DNA of 64,000 nt, taken from assembly GCF_000711735.1 (NCBI RefSeq), contig NZ_JONL01000001.1, positions 248,001-312,000 of the forward strand, given 5' to 3'. Under the pieces are notes generated by a model that saw only the letters and a list, made by a program, of their open reading frames with translations, was not told the origin of the DNA and did not search any database. Made by a program: the position numbers and the translations under genes. Below, one piece after another: positions 51,845 to 59,363 of this stretch (position 1 is the stretch's first letter; the number at the start of each line of letters is the position of its first letter). Origin of the DNA: Maridesulfovibrio frigidus DSM 17176. Its GTDB lineage: Bacteria; Desulfobacterota; Desulfovibrionia; Desulfovibrionales; Desulfovibrionaceae.

Positions 51845-51977
51845 AAAACCTCTCTTAGTTTTCTGGAAGACACCAAAAACACGAACCTTTCCCATGTTAA
51901 TAGAGACTAGCCATTGCTTAATACATTCAGGATAGCGGTTAAGCCGGACCCGAAACAGCCGAGTCAGGTCCGGGCTG
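51651..51977. repeat. Duplicated cassette leader, copy 1 (hairpin, 5' region and tag coding sequence)
   Basis: About 325 bp nearly identical to 53226-53550. It covers the border hairpin, the roughly 95-nt non-coding leader (shared words GTTAATAGAGACTA and CATTCAGGATAGCGGTTAAG), the ribosome site and the first 65 codons. Similarity stops sharply at codon 65-66, where the payloads diverge. Confidence 0.9.
51942..51976. repeat. Recurring module-border hairpin, copy 3
   Basis: Same core as copy 2: AGCCGGACC ... GGTCCGGGCT. It lies between cassette 1 and cassette 2. Confidence 0.9.
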
Positions 51978-51999
51978 GAAAAAAATGTGGAAAAAGGCA

Positions 52000-52027
52000 A
52001 AAAAAATGCCCCGACCGAAGTCGGGGC
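52000..52027 (-). terminator. Terminator of cassette 2
   Basis: GCCCCGAC/GTCGGGGC stem with a CGAA loop and an A/T-rich tract giving T residues on the minus strand, 9 nt after the cassette 2 partner stop. Confidence 0.87.
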
Positions 52028-52035
52028 TGATTATA

Positions 52036-52470
52036 TTACTTAATATCTTCTATCTCATCTGGAAGATCTTCTTCTAGTTCTTTTAATTCAGGGTACCGAT
52101 CATAGAATCCTTCAAGGGGTTCTAATTCGATTTTGCATTCTGGACAAACTAGACTTTTAAGAATTCGTAAGATACCGAAAGAAAAGGTCTTTTCGCATAG
52201 AGGACATATCATCCCTTGACTGTTTTCTCTTATAAAATCCTTCTTAAACAATCCATACGCAATGCTAATACAACCAAAGACTGTCATTCCCCAGCGAGCA
52301 ATCATATTTAAACTTGCAATTCTAAAGAATGGATCTGCCGAATCCAAAAATGGCATACTCCAAAGGATAAAGAGAATTCCAGTAGCAATGTACATCACTC
52401 TACTAATTAATTTATCCCATTGTTCAAAAAACTCACACATTCTATCTATTATCCTTAGCAGTCCTTTCAT
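52036..52470 (-). CDS. Cassette 2 partner: two-helix membrane protein with zinc ribbon (144 aa)
   Basis: Two transmembrane helices (SRVMYIATGILFILWSMPFL and IARWGMTVFGCISIAYGLF) are followed by a zinc-ribbon-like pair of CxxC motifs (MICPLCEKTF ... LVCPECKIEL) and an acidic tail. It shares the two-helix layout with the cassette 1 partner but not its sequence. ATG at 52470 has AGGAG 9 nt upstream and overlaps the end of the tagged gene by 29 bp, so the two are translationally coupled. Function unknown. Confidence 0.7.
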   Translation of the reverse strand: MKGLLRIIDRMCEFFEQWDKLISRVMYIATGILFILWSMPFLDSADPFFRIASLNMIARWGMTVFGCISIAYGLFKKDFIRENSQGMICPLCEKTFSFGILRILKSLVCPECKIELEPLEGFYDRYPELKELEEDLPDEIEDIK

Positions 52471-53419
52471 GTACAATATCTCCTAAGTGTGGCTTTAACT
52501 GTTTACGAATAACTTCACCCGTTTCACGAATTCTATCCCTATTAGCAATTGCTGTCCCTAGAGCTCCTGCCCAACTAACCGGGGGAAGTTCTCCGGGGTT
52601 AAATGCCGACACAAAATCATAGCCTCTTTTAAGATTTTTTACTGTGCTAGGGCTAGTTGCAATTCTACTGGCTACTCCTTGAGCTGCATTCTCGACAATA
52701 CCACTTACGGCTGTCCCTGTTCGAATTAAGGCAGGTGCCACCGCTACCCCAGAAGCCATAGCAATAGGCAATCCTCCTGCCCCAAGAGCTATACCCGTAT
52801 ACGTCTGCAACTCTTCATTATTCTTAAATTCATCAACAGTCTTCCCAACAGCTTCACCAGCCGCCTTACCACCTTCAACCACAGCCTTCCCGATGCCTTC
52901 AATGCTTTTATCCATCGCACCATCAAGGCCTGCTGCAATTGAGGCGGTAGCATCGCTCATTCCTGAAAACATTTTAAAGAAAACACCGTCCGCTTTATTT
53001 TGCTCTCTCTTTGCGTGTATCTCTCCAAGCCTTTTCACAACGTCAGCATCCTTCCCCGGCGGTATTGCAACGGGGTTGCCCATTGCATCATATGTAACAA
53101 TGGGCTTACCTTCAAAATTATAAGCTATATCTGAAGGCTTTGTTCCATTCTGTAACAGATGATCATTAACCTGCTTATGGTAATCATCTATGTGGGAAGT
53201 TCCATATGTATTTTTCTTAGGATCAGGCTTACCCTTAGAACCATCCTGCCCTGTAGTACTACGAGTAGCCGCATTTCTCAGTGCGTTCAACTCATTATTA
53301 GGACCGCCCTCAGAGTCAACTTCCGGCTCGCGCGACTTTCCCATCCCCCCTTGCGCGGACACAGAATTCACCTTTTTACCACTTTTTTCTTCTGCCATAC
53401 TTTCACCTGAACGATTCAT
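52442..53419 (-). CDS. Cassette 2 tagged protein: shared N-terminal tag plus helical, glycine-rich C-terminal domain
   Basis: ATG at 53419 follows the same AGAGAGGT ribosome site as in cassette 1; the upstream in-frame ATG at 53470 has none. The first 65 residues of the 325-aa protein are the shared tag. The payload has a linker (SHIDDYHKQVNDHLL), then Ala/Gly-rich amphipathic or membrane-inserting segments (GIGKAVVEGGKAAGEAVGK, TGIALGAGGLPIAMASGVAV) and a basic end (RKQLKPHLGDIVHERTAK). This is compatible with a pore-forming or membrane-active protein, or a virion-internal protein; neither is proven. The gene overlaps its partner membrane-protein gene by 29 bp. Confidence 0.7.
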   Translation of the reverse strand: MNRSGESMAEEKSGKKVNSVSAQGGMGKSREPEVDSEGGPNNELNALRNAATRSTTGQDGSKGKPDPKKNTYGTSHIDDYHKQVNDHLLQNGTKPSDIAYNFEGKPIVTYDAMGNPVAIPPGKDADVVKRLGEIHAKREQNKADGVFFKMFSGMSDATASIAAGLDGAMDKSIEGIGKAVVEGGKAAGEAVGKTVDEFKNNEELQTYTGIALGAGGLPIAMASGVAVAPALIRTGTAVSGIVENAAQGVASRIATSPSTVKNLKRGYDFVSAFNPGELPPVSWAGALGTAIANRDRIRETGEVIRKQLKPHLGDIVHERTAKDNR

Positions 53420-53550
53420 AAAACCTCTCTGTTTTTTATGGAAGTCACCAAAAACACGAACCTTTCCCATGTTAATAGAGACTAACCATTGCTTAATACA
53501 TTCAGGATAGCGGTTAAGCCGGACCCGAAACAGCCGAGTCAGGTCCGGCT
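53226..53550. repeat. Duplicated cassette leader, copy 2
   Basis: Direct counterpart of 51651-51977 in the same orientation, including hairpin, leader, ribosome site and the 65-codon tag. Confidence 0.9.
53517..53550. repeat. Recurring module-border hairpin, copy 4
   Basis: AGCCGGACC pairs perfectly with GGTCCGGCT. It lies between cassette 2 and the capsid module. Confidence 0.9.
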
Positions 53551-53572
53551 AAAATAAATATTTAAAAAAACA

Positions 53573-53606
53573 AAAAAAGAAGCCCCCGGAATAAATTCCG
53601 GGGGCT
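53573..53606 (-). terminator. Terminator of the capsid gene module
   Basis: AGCCCCCGGAA pairs with TTCCGGGGGCT and is followed by a T-rich run on the minus strand. It lies 55 nt past the 95-aa gene stop. Confidence 0.88.
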
Positions 53607-53660
53607 AATAGGATGTCACGACCACAAATTATGAATTACAGAATGAGTTATGTTTATAAT

Positions 53661-53948
53661 TTAATCTGCACATGCCTCCTTAAGAAGGGTACGCAATTTG
53701 GGCAAGCTGTCTTTCGGAGAGAAGGTCACTCCGAGTTTATTAAGCTTTCCTTTCAATTCTTCTCTTTCACTTTTTGACCCTTTTTTATCAGAGCCATCTT
53801 CATTAGAGCTATCGCCCCCGTCTTCCCGTTTGAAATGGTCTGATACTTTTACACCGTCTCCATATTCAACTTCATCTCCGACATTAAACCGCTGAAATAC
53901 GCCCTGCGGATTCCTTACAAAACAATTCTTTTCACAGATATATTTCAA
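53661..53948 (-). CDS. Phage protein with C-terminal HeH/SAP-like helix pair (95 aa)
   Basis: The N-terminal half is beta-like (NCFVRNPQGVFQRFNVGDEV). A charged Ser/Asp/Lys linker and a small helical domain (LKGKLNKLGVTFSPKDSLPK) follow, resembling HeH or SAP motifs seen in phage capsid-region proteins. The start is TTG at 53948, with AAAGAG upstream, 15 nt after the cement-protein gene. It is probably a minor head protein. Last gene of the capsid module. Confidence 0.7.
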   Translation of the reverse strand: MKYICEKNCFVRNPQGVFQRFNVGDEVEYGDGVKVSDHFKREDGGDSSNEDGSDKKGSKSEREELKGKLNKLGVTFSPKDSLPKLRTLLKEACAD

Positions 53949-53963
53949 AATAATCTCTTTAAG

Positions 53964-54356
53964 TTATACGTTCGTCTGGTCGTCCATGATGAGATAACCG
54001 CTGACTTTACCAGCAGTTGCATCACTTCCGCCAACGGTGAAGGACAATCTTACAAATCCTTTATGTTTCACAGGGAGGGATGGCAACGGAAAGCTGTATC
54101 CTTTCACAAGATCAACAACGGGGATTGCGCCGGATTCGAATACGGTATCAAAAAGACCGAAGGTATCAGTTTCAGATGCCTGTAATGCTATCCTAAGATC
54201 CGTCAGACCTGCGAAGTCTTCAGTATCCACGAACACTTTTAATTTAATGCCGTTGCCACTTCCGCAATCTTCGCCAACATTGATAACATTCTGAGAAACA
54301 GCGTTTCCAGTTACGGCCTGCTCTTCACAAAAACAAAGTTCTTTATCCAAATACAT
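53964..54356 (-). CDS. Capsid cement (decoration) protein, Bbp16-like
   Basis: The 130-aa protein (MYLDKELCFCEEQAVTGNAV, SQNVINVGEDCGSG, KLKVFVDTEDFAG, TVGGSDATAGKVSGYLIMD) resembles the Bbp16 cement protein of Bordetella phage BPP-1, which clamps the capsid lattice. Position directly after the major capsid gene agrees. This comparison is from memory of the family, not an alignment. AGGAT precedes ATG. Confidence 0.8.
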   Translation of the reverse strand: MYLDKELCFCEEQAVTGNAVSQNVINVGEDCGSGNGIKLKVFVDTEDFAGLTDLRIALQASETDTFGLFDTVFESGAIPVVDLVKGYSFPLPSLPVKHKGFVRLSFTVGGSDATAGKVSGYLIMDDQTNV

Positions 54357-54404
54357 ATAATTATCCTTTCAATTTTATCAGTTAAAAATCAGAAACCCAA
54401 CCAA

Positions 54405-55373
54405 TTATGCAATTACTGCAGACTCAGTGTTAAGAATTGAATCAACTCTACGAATCGGACAGCCCCAGAATGTTGTTACAGGCTTGCCTTCCCAGTTTTC
54501 AGTTTTAAGCATGACATTGTTCTTGTCTGATGCTTCAATATCGAGCTGAGTTTTTACGGTCTGGTTACAGTAAATTACGGTCTTACCCATGTTGGTATTA
54601 GGAATCTTGTTCATAGCTTCAATTAAAGCATGGCGCAGAGATTCTGTTCCGAAGTTTGTGGTGTCGATAGAAGCAATGCGCATGACATAACGCCAATCGC
54701 GGACAACAAGACCCGGAGTCCATTTGAAATGGGTACGAAGGCCCTGATATTTACCACCGTTAGCATCTTCGAGAGTGACCTCACCAAGATCCTTGTGAGA
54801 AAGGCCGCCAGCGCTACCCTTAGGGAAAGTGAAATGCACAGTCTGATCAGACCAGCAAACGATCCAAATGGATGTGCAGTTATCGCCTGTTCCACCAAAG
54901 TTTATAACGTTTTCATGATCAAGGGAGCCAAAACGTGCAGACAATCCCAAGTATTTTTCAGGCTCAAGTGCTGTATCACCATAAACGAATGTATCTGCAA
55001 ATTCCTTATTCATAGCCTCGAGGAACGCACGTTCTTCTGAGGTACGGAAAGTAGAGGAATCACCATTGAGATCAGACAGCGCTTTATCGATTTCAGCGTA
55101 AGACTCAAGCATACCACAGCTATCATCAATCTGTTTGGTGCGGGACTTACTCGGCTTGATACCGTAGTTAAGTTTACGCCAACTGACAGTTGGTAAATCC
55201 GTACGGACAGTGGTTCTGTGACCAGTCGGAAGGTTACCCTCGACCCATGCGGCGTCTACGAGGACTTCATTTGTCTGTGAAAGAGCTTCAACAATAGAAG
55301 TAGCTTCGCCACCAGCGCCAAGACGGCTGGACCAATCTGCAAGAGTAAGTGCGTTTCCACCAATAGTTCCCAT
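54405..55373 (-). CDS. Phage major capsid protein
   Basis: The 322-aa protein begins MGTIGGNALTLADWSSRLG and contains MLESYAEIDKALSDLNGDSS, ERAFLEAMNKEFADTFVYGD and KTVIYCNQTVKTQLDIEASD. These are features of the HK97-fold major capsid proteins of BPP-1/BcepC6B-type podoviruses. It lies between the scaffolding and cement genes, the standard order. AAGGAG is well placed before ATG. Confidence 0.85.
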   Translation of the reverse strand: MGTIGGNALTLADWSSRLGAGGEATSIVEALSQTNEVLVDAAWVEGNLPTGHRTTVRTDLPTVSWRKLNYGIKPSKSRTKQIDDSCGMLESYAEIDKALSDLNGDSSTFRTSEERAFLEAMNKEFADTFVYGDTALEPEKYLGLSARFGSLDHENVINFGGTGDNCTSIWIVCWSDQTVHFTFPKGSAGGLSHKDLGEVTLEDANGGKYQGLRTHFKWTPGLVVRDWRYVMRIASIDTTNFGTESLRHALIEAMNKIPNTNMGKTVIYCNQTVKTQLDIEASDKNNVMLKTENWEGKPVTTFWGCPIRRVDSILNTESAVIA

Positions 55374-55478
55374 AAAAAATCTCCTTGAAATTAGGCTATC
55401 TGGAAGCTCTATTTTAAGGACGCTTTAAGCGTTCAAAATATATATTCAATCGTCCTCTATGAACGATTATCCGTGAAT

Positions 55479-56183
55479 CTAAACAGGCTGATTCGGATAA
55501 AGAATCTCGCCCATTGTTTTTTTACGTCCGCTCGGACCTTTGTTATCAACATAGCTATCTTCGGACATTTTCACCCCGATGCCGTGAAAAGCTTTGATAA
55601 TTTCGGGATGATTCTGATAGCCGGCTTCCACAATCATATTTACAAGTTCAGGGGACGCAAAAGCCTGAAGCGCATTATTCGCGATACCCATGTTTTTGTT
55701 GTACGACGCACCCTGCCAACCAGGGAGAGACTTTGTTTCTTCACGCCACTTGCCAGCTTGTAACTTTTGGTCTTGACCTCTCGCAACTTCAAGCTGACCG
55801 TTGAAGTCCACCAATTTTTGAGCCATTTCGCCGGAAACGCCATTTTCTCTCGCAAAATCCCTGAACTGTTTGTCAATATAAGGCTGAACATTCGCCCCTT
55901 CTCCATAATTAATTTTATAGTCAGCAGGATCAATTGAGGGCTGAGCTTTCCCCTGCTCCTGCTGCGCACCGTTAGCCGATCTCTCGGCAGGATTTTCATT
56001 CGCCCCTTGCGTATTTTGGCTAGCTTTGTTCGGATTAAAATTATCCCCGAAAAAAGTTTCCCCATTACCACTGTTACCTTCGTTACTTTGGCCCTCGTTG
56101 CTTTGACCTTCGCCACTTTGACTCTCTCCACCAGTTGCAGCTACTTCAGTTTGCACCTCATCCGGTGCAACAGAATCACTCAT
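55479..56183 (-). CDS. Phage scaffolding protein
   Basis: The 234-aa acidic protein has a disordered Ser/Gly/Glu/Asn repeat region near the N-terminus (GEGQSNEGQSNEGNSGNGE) and a helical C-terminal half (YIDKQFRDFARENGVSGEMA; GYQNHPEIIKAFHGIGVKMS), typical of scaffolding proteins encoded just before the major capsid gene. ATG at 56183 follows AGGAGGAG; the ATG six codons earlier lies within that ribosome site. It overlaps the preceding gene by 8 bp. Confidence 0.8.
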   Translation of the reverse strand: MSDSVAPDEVQTEVAATGGESQSGEGQSNEGQSNEGNSGNGETFFGDNFNPNKASQNTQGANENPAERSANGAQQEQGKAQPSIDPADYKINYGEGANVQPYIDKQFRDFARENGVSGEMAQKLVDFNGQLEVARGQDQKLQAGKWREETKSLPGWQGASYNKNMGIANNALQAFASPELVNMIVEAGYQNHPEIIKAFHGIGVKMSEDSYVDNKGPSGRKKTMGEILYPNQPV

Positions 56184-56514
56184 TTCTCTTCTCCTCCTCA
56201 TTCCTCAAGTTTTGAGCACGATCACGAATAATAGATAGGTAGATTTCCTCATCCGCCGTAACAACCGGCGCAAGAATATTTTCAACCACAAAATCGTGAA
56301 CAGCTACATTTCGATAAATGTCTGCCTCTTTAGAATAAAGAGTTGCGTTTACTCCTCCCTGTTCAAGTAAAAAGGTGAACACTCTTTTTCCATGTGGAGA
56401 ACCAAAAGTTGTTTTCACATCAGCCAGAAACTGCTCAGTTAATCTGTGATGTTCTTTTTTAATCCTCTCCGATTCCAATTGTTCATCTTCTAAAAAAACC
56501 GGCTCAATTGTCAT
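56176..56514 (-). CDS. Bbp19-like phage protein (112 aa)
   Basis: The central motif KTTFGSPHGKRVFTFLLEQG, followed by NATLYSKEADIYRNVAVHDF, matches the small Bbp19-like family found next to scaffolding genes in BPP-1-type podoviruses. Function unknown; it probably acts in head assembly. It is the first gene of the capsid module here; in complete phages the portal gene would lie near it but is absent. AGGAGG is positioned before ATG. Confidence 0.78.
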   Translation of the reverse strand: MTIEPVFLEDEQLESERIKKEHHRLTEQFLADVKTTFGSPHGKRVFTFLLEQGGVNATLYSKEADIYRNVAVHDFVVENILAPVVTADEEIYLSIIRDRAQNLRNEEEKRNE

Positions 56515-56584
56515 AGACTCTAATCCTCCTGAAAGGGGAGTTGTATTTGTTCCTCCCCCCTACAAGACATAGAATATAAAAATA

Positions 56585-56616
56585 CCCGGACCCGAATCAG
56601 CCGATTCAGGTCCGGG
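56585..56616. repeat. Recurring module-border hairpin, copy 5
   Basis: The most regular copy: CCCGGACC-C-GAATC pairs with GATTC-A-GGTCCGGG around an AGCC loop. Its inner stem differs from copies 1-4 but still pairs. It lies at the right edge of the phage block, 71 nt upstream of the Bbp19-like gene. Confidence 0.9.
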
Positions 56617-56752
56617 AGGACTACTTTTTTTAAATAAAGTGGAAAACAGAGAATATTTGAGAGAAACGAAGGCCTAAACAGAAGCGCATTATGAAGTATA
56701 GTACAATTAAATTGGACACTTAAGGACAGCTATCTAATATTCAAACAAGACA

Positions 56753-57406
56753 TTAGCTCATGACAGAAATATATTTATACATCACCCAAAAATGGCACAA
56801 ACTACCCAAAACAACGGAAATATGGAATATTTCATGGAAATTTAGGACATGAGAACGCAAGTTTGGACGTTTTAAAGCATAAATAATTGCCCCAATTGAG
56901 TAGAAAACGCCTCCCGCAACAAGCCAAAGTAGCGCTCCAGTCTGCAAAGCTTGCATAAGCGGCCATATTCCGACAATCGCAAGCCAGCCCATGGCGAGAT
57001 AAAAACCAGTAGAAAGCCAGCGCGGTGCATGCATCCAAAACAACTTAGTGATAATGCCGCCCGCAGCCATGGCCCATATACATATAAATAAGGACCAACC
57101 CCACGTCCCTTTCAACCCCACAAGACAAATGGGAGTATAGGTCGCAGCTATATATATGAATATCATGCTGTGATCCACTTTACGCATATACGCCTGCCCT
57201 TTCTCGGACAACGGAAGCCAGTGGTAAAGAGTGCTGGCCAGATATAAAAGAATCATTCCGCCGCCAAACACAGAAAAAGTCACCACATGCATCATATTAA
57301 ATGGATGTAGTGATTTACCAAGAAGCAGCACAAGCCCTACAATGGCGAGGCAAAAGCCTATAAAATGAGTAAACCCGTTCATAGGTTCGCGGAAATATAG
57401 ATTCAC
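56753..57406 (-). CDS. Hemolysin III family (PAQR-type) membrane protein
   Basis: The 217-aa protein has seven hydrophobic helices and the family motifs EPMNGFTHFIGF, LYLASTLYHWLP, VDHSMIFIYIAATYTP and FHEIFHISVVLGSLCHF (metal-binding His residues). Bacterial members are annotated as hemolysin III or TrhA; their role in membrane homeostasis is only partly known. The start is GTG at 57406. It is not a phage gene; it marks the return to host chromosome. Confidence 0.9.
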   Translation of the reverse strand: MNLYFREPMNGFTHFIGFCLAIVGLVLLLGKSLHPFNMMHVVTFSVFGGGMILLYLASTLYHWLPLSEKGQAYMRKVDHSMIFIYIAATYTPICLVGLKGTWGWSLFICIWAMAAGGIITKLFWMHAPRWLSTGFYLAMGWLAIVGIWPLMQALQTGALLWLVAGGVFYSIGAIIYALKRPNLRSHVLNFHEIFHISVVLGSLCHFWVMYKYISVMS

Positions 57407-57628
57407 TATTCACCCGTGATTTTAAGAAGTTCGTTCGAGCTGCATACTTTAATATATGCTTAATAATATCCTCGCAACACCTAAGGACGACAACTTCAAC
57501 CATTAACATGTCGCCTAAGGCTTACTCTCGCAAACACATTGCAAACCAGTTAATTTCTTCTCAGATTATATAAACTTTGAAAGTGTGACTAATTATGCGC
57601 AAACACCGAAATTAAATTAGACGACCAT

Positions 57629-57693
57629 TGTGAATTTAAATTCACATATCATTTGACTTAATCTAACGACGCTTGTTAAAGTGAATTCACTTT
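57629..57693 (+). promoter_or_regulatory. Twin palindromic operators with embedded promoter for the TetR-efflux operon
   Basis: TGTGAATTTAAATTCACA (57629-57646) and AAAGTGAATTCACTTT (57678-57693) are perfect palindromes sharing GTGAAT/ATTCAC halves. TTGACT (57653-57658) lies just after the first, and a TTAAAG -10-like box at 17-nt spacing overlaps the second. Binding of the TetR product to both would occlude RNA polymerase, so autoregulation is likely. Confidence 0.75.
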
Positions 57694-57712
57694 CACATAA
57701 TAGGAGCACACT

Positions 57713-58324
57713 TTGAGTAAACGAATGGATAGACAATCGCGTCGCGAACAGATCGCCGAAGCTGCACTTAAACTTGCAGAAAAAGGTGTCTCGTTCATAA
57801 CAATGGAGAGCGTTGCGAAGGCATGCAGCATTGTCCCTTCCGCCCTTTATCGTCACTACCGCAACAAAGATGAGGTTTTTGACGGTTTGCGCGACCTTGT
57901 GCGTGACAAGTTGATTGAAAACGCAACCCTTGCTGCCAAAGAAGAAAAAAGTCCTATGGCAACTCTAAAGAATCTTGCGCTCAGACATGCAGATCTACTT
58001 TACAAATATCCCGGTATTCCACGGCTCATGTTTTCTGACAAAATCTCTGGGAAAAAGTCGCTTAGACGCAAAGCATTCCTTGCTGTTATGAATGAGTATC
58101 GGCAGGCCGCAGCTTCGATTGCCGAAGAAGGACAAAAGTCTGGCGAACTACGAACTGATGTTAAACCGGAAGATATTGTCTTCATGCTTCTCGGAACGGT
58201 AGTACCGCCTTCATTTATATTCCATATTTCTGATGGCGAATTCGACCCGAGACCACAAGTAAAACAAAACTTAATGCTTTTTGAAGACGCTGTTAAGTTC
58301 AGAAAAAATAACGAGGACGTGTAA
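57713..58324 (+). CDS. TetR-family transcriptional regulator
   Basis: The 203-aa protein has an N-terminal helix-turn-helix (REQIAEAALKLAEKGVSFIT, MESVAKACSIVPSALYRHYR, NKDEVFDGLRD) and a C-terminal ligand domain (about residues 75-195). The start is TTG at 57713, 6 nt after AGGAG; the internal ATG four codons on has no ribosome site of its own. It is the first gene of an operon with a membrane fusion protein, ABC ATPase and ABC permease, so it probably represses drug or lipophile export until ligand binds. Confidence 0.9.
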   Translation: MSKRMDRQSRREQIAEAALKLAEKGVSFITMESVAKACSIVPSALYRHYRNKDEVFDGLRDLVRDKLIENATLAAKEEKSPMATLKNLALRHADLLYKYPGIPRLMFSDKISGKKSLRRKAFLAVMNEYRQAAASIAEEGQKSGELRTDVKPEDIVFMLLGTVVPPSFIFHISDGEFDPRPQVKQNLMLFEDAVKFRKNNEDV

Positions 58325-58325
58325 T

Positions 58326-59363
58326 ATGAATATCCCAGACATTCGCATTCATAAAACCATATTGCTGATATCGTTATGCTTCCTGCTGTTCTCGTGCACG
58401 GATCAAGAAAACTTCCTTTGGCAAGGTTATGTTGAAGGTGAATTTGTCTACGTATCCTCCCCTCTCGGCGGCCAACTCGACGAGATAAAAGTCAAGAAGG
58501 GTCAGCAAATAATCGAAGGGCATCCGCTGTTCACTCTCGAAAGAGAATTTGAAAAAGCGGGAGTGAGCGAAGCGTCCGAAAATATGGATAAGGCCCTCAA
58601 CGACCTTGCGGACAAACGTAAAGGGCGCAGGCCTTCTGAAATTGCTTCCATTAAAGCTCGGCTCAGAAAAGCGAAGTCGGCTGAATCACTGGCGGCAATA
58701 GACTATAAGCGCAGGGCAAATCTGTACAAATCTCGCACCATTTCAGAAGAGGAACGCGACAAAGCAAGATCTGATTATCAACAAGCCACTCAACAGGTGA
58801 GGCAAACTTCATCCGAGCTTACTACCGCGACCCTCGGTTCAAGATCCGATGAAATCAAGGCCGCGGAATCAGCCGTAGAAGCGGCAAAGGCACGCCTAGA
58901 GCAAGCCCGTTGGAATTACAATCAGAAGGAACAGAATGCGCCGCGCACAGGTTTGGTCTTCGATACCATTAGATATAAAGGCGAATGGGTTCCGGCAGGC
59001 AAACCGATTCTATCAATTTTACCACCCGAGAATCGCAAAGTTATATTTTATGTGCCCGAACCAATCGTAGGAGGATTCTCCGTTGGTGAAGAACTGCTCC
59101 TAAACTATGACGGAATAAAAGAGCCAGTAAAAGTAAAGGTTACATACATTGCGCCGGAAGCCGAATATACTCCGCCTGTTATTTATTCCAGCGAAAGCAG
59201 AGCGAAACTTGTTTTCATGATTGAAGCTTACCCTTCGCTAAGTGAAGCCTTGCTCCTTAAACCCGGCCAGCCTGTAGATATCAGCCGCGATGCAAAATAT
59301 TTTAATGGTAAAACCAGCTTAATCGAAACAGTTAAGACTTTCTTCCGAGGCAAGAATGAATGA
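58326..59363 (+). CDS. HlyD-family membrane fusion protein of an ABC exporter
   Basis: The 345-aa protein has a lipoprotein-like or anchor signal (ISLCFLLFSCTDQ). A split lipoyl/barrel-sandwich domain (EGEFVYVSSPLGGQLDEIKV, NAPRTGLVFDTIRYKGEWVP) flanks a long coiled-coil hairpin (about residues 75-205), followed by a beta-barrel. It bridges the inner-membrane transporter to the envelope. ATG at 58326 is 1 nt after the regulator stop; the frame opens earlier inside that gene. It overlaps the ATPase gene by 8 bp (ATGAATGA). Confidence 0.9.
   Translation: MNIPDIRIHKTILLISLCFLLFSCTDQENFLWQGYVEGEFVYVSSPLGGQLDEIKVKKGQQIIEGHPLFTLEREFEKAGVSEASENMDKALNDLADKRKGRRPSEIASIKARLRKAKSAESLAAIDYKRRANLYKSRTISEEERDKARSDYQQATQQVRQTSSELTTATLGSRSDEIKAAESAVEAAKARLEQARWNYNQKEQNAPRTGLVFDTIRYKGEWVPAGKPILSILPPENRKVIFYVPEPIVGGFSVGEELLLNYDGIKEPVKVKVTYIAPEAEYTPPVIYSSESRAKLVFMIEAYPSLSEALLLKPGQPVDISRDAKYFNGKTSLIETVKTFFRGKNE

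Noticed and set aside
51845-52000. N-terminal extension of the cassette 1 tagged protein to 52000
   Set aside because: The extension reads through the recurring hairpin and has no ribosome site, whereas ATG 51844 has a strong one that is conserved in cassette 2.
50336-53550. Integron-like gene cassettes with hairpins as attC sites
   Set aside because: The hairpins lack the RYYYAAC/GTTRRRY core motifs, and no integrase is present in the window.
57713-57726. Moving the TetR-family start to the internal ATG four codons downstream
   Set aside because: TTG at 57713 has AGGAG at proper spacing; the ATG would leave the ribosome site too far away.
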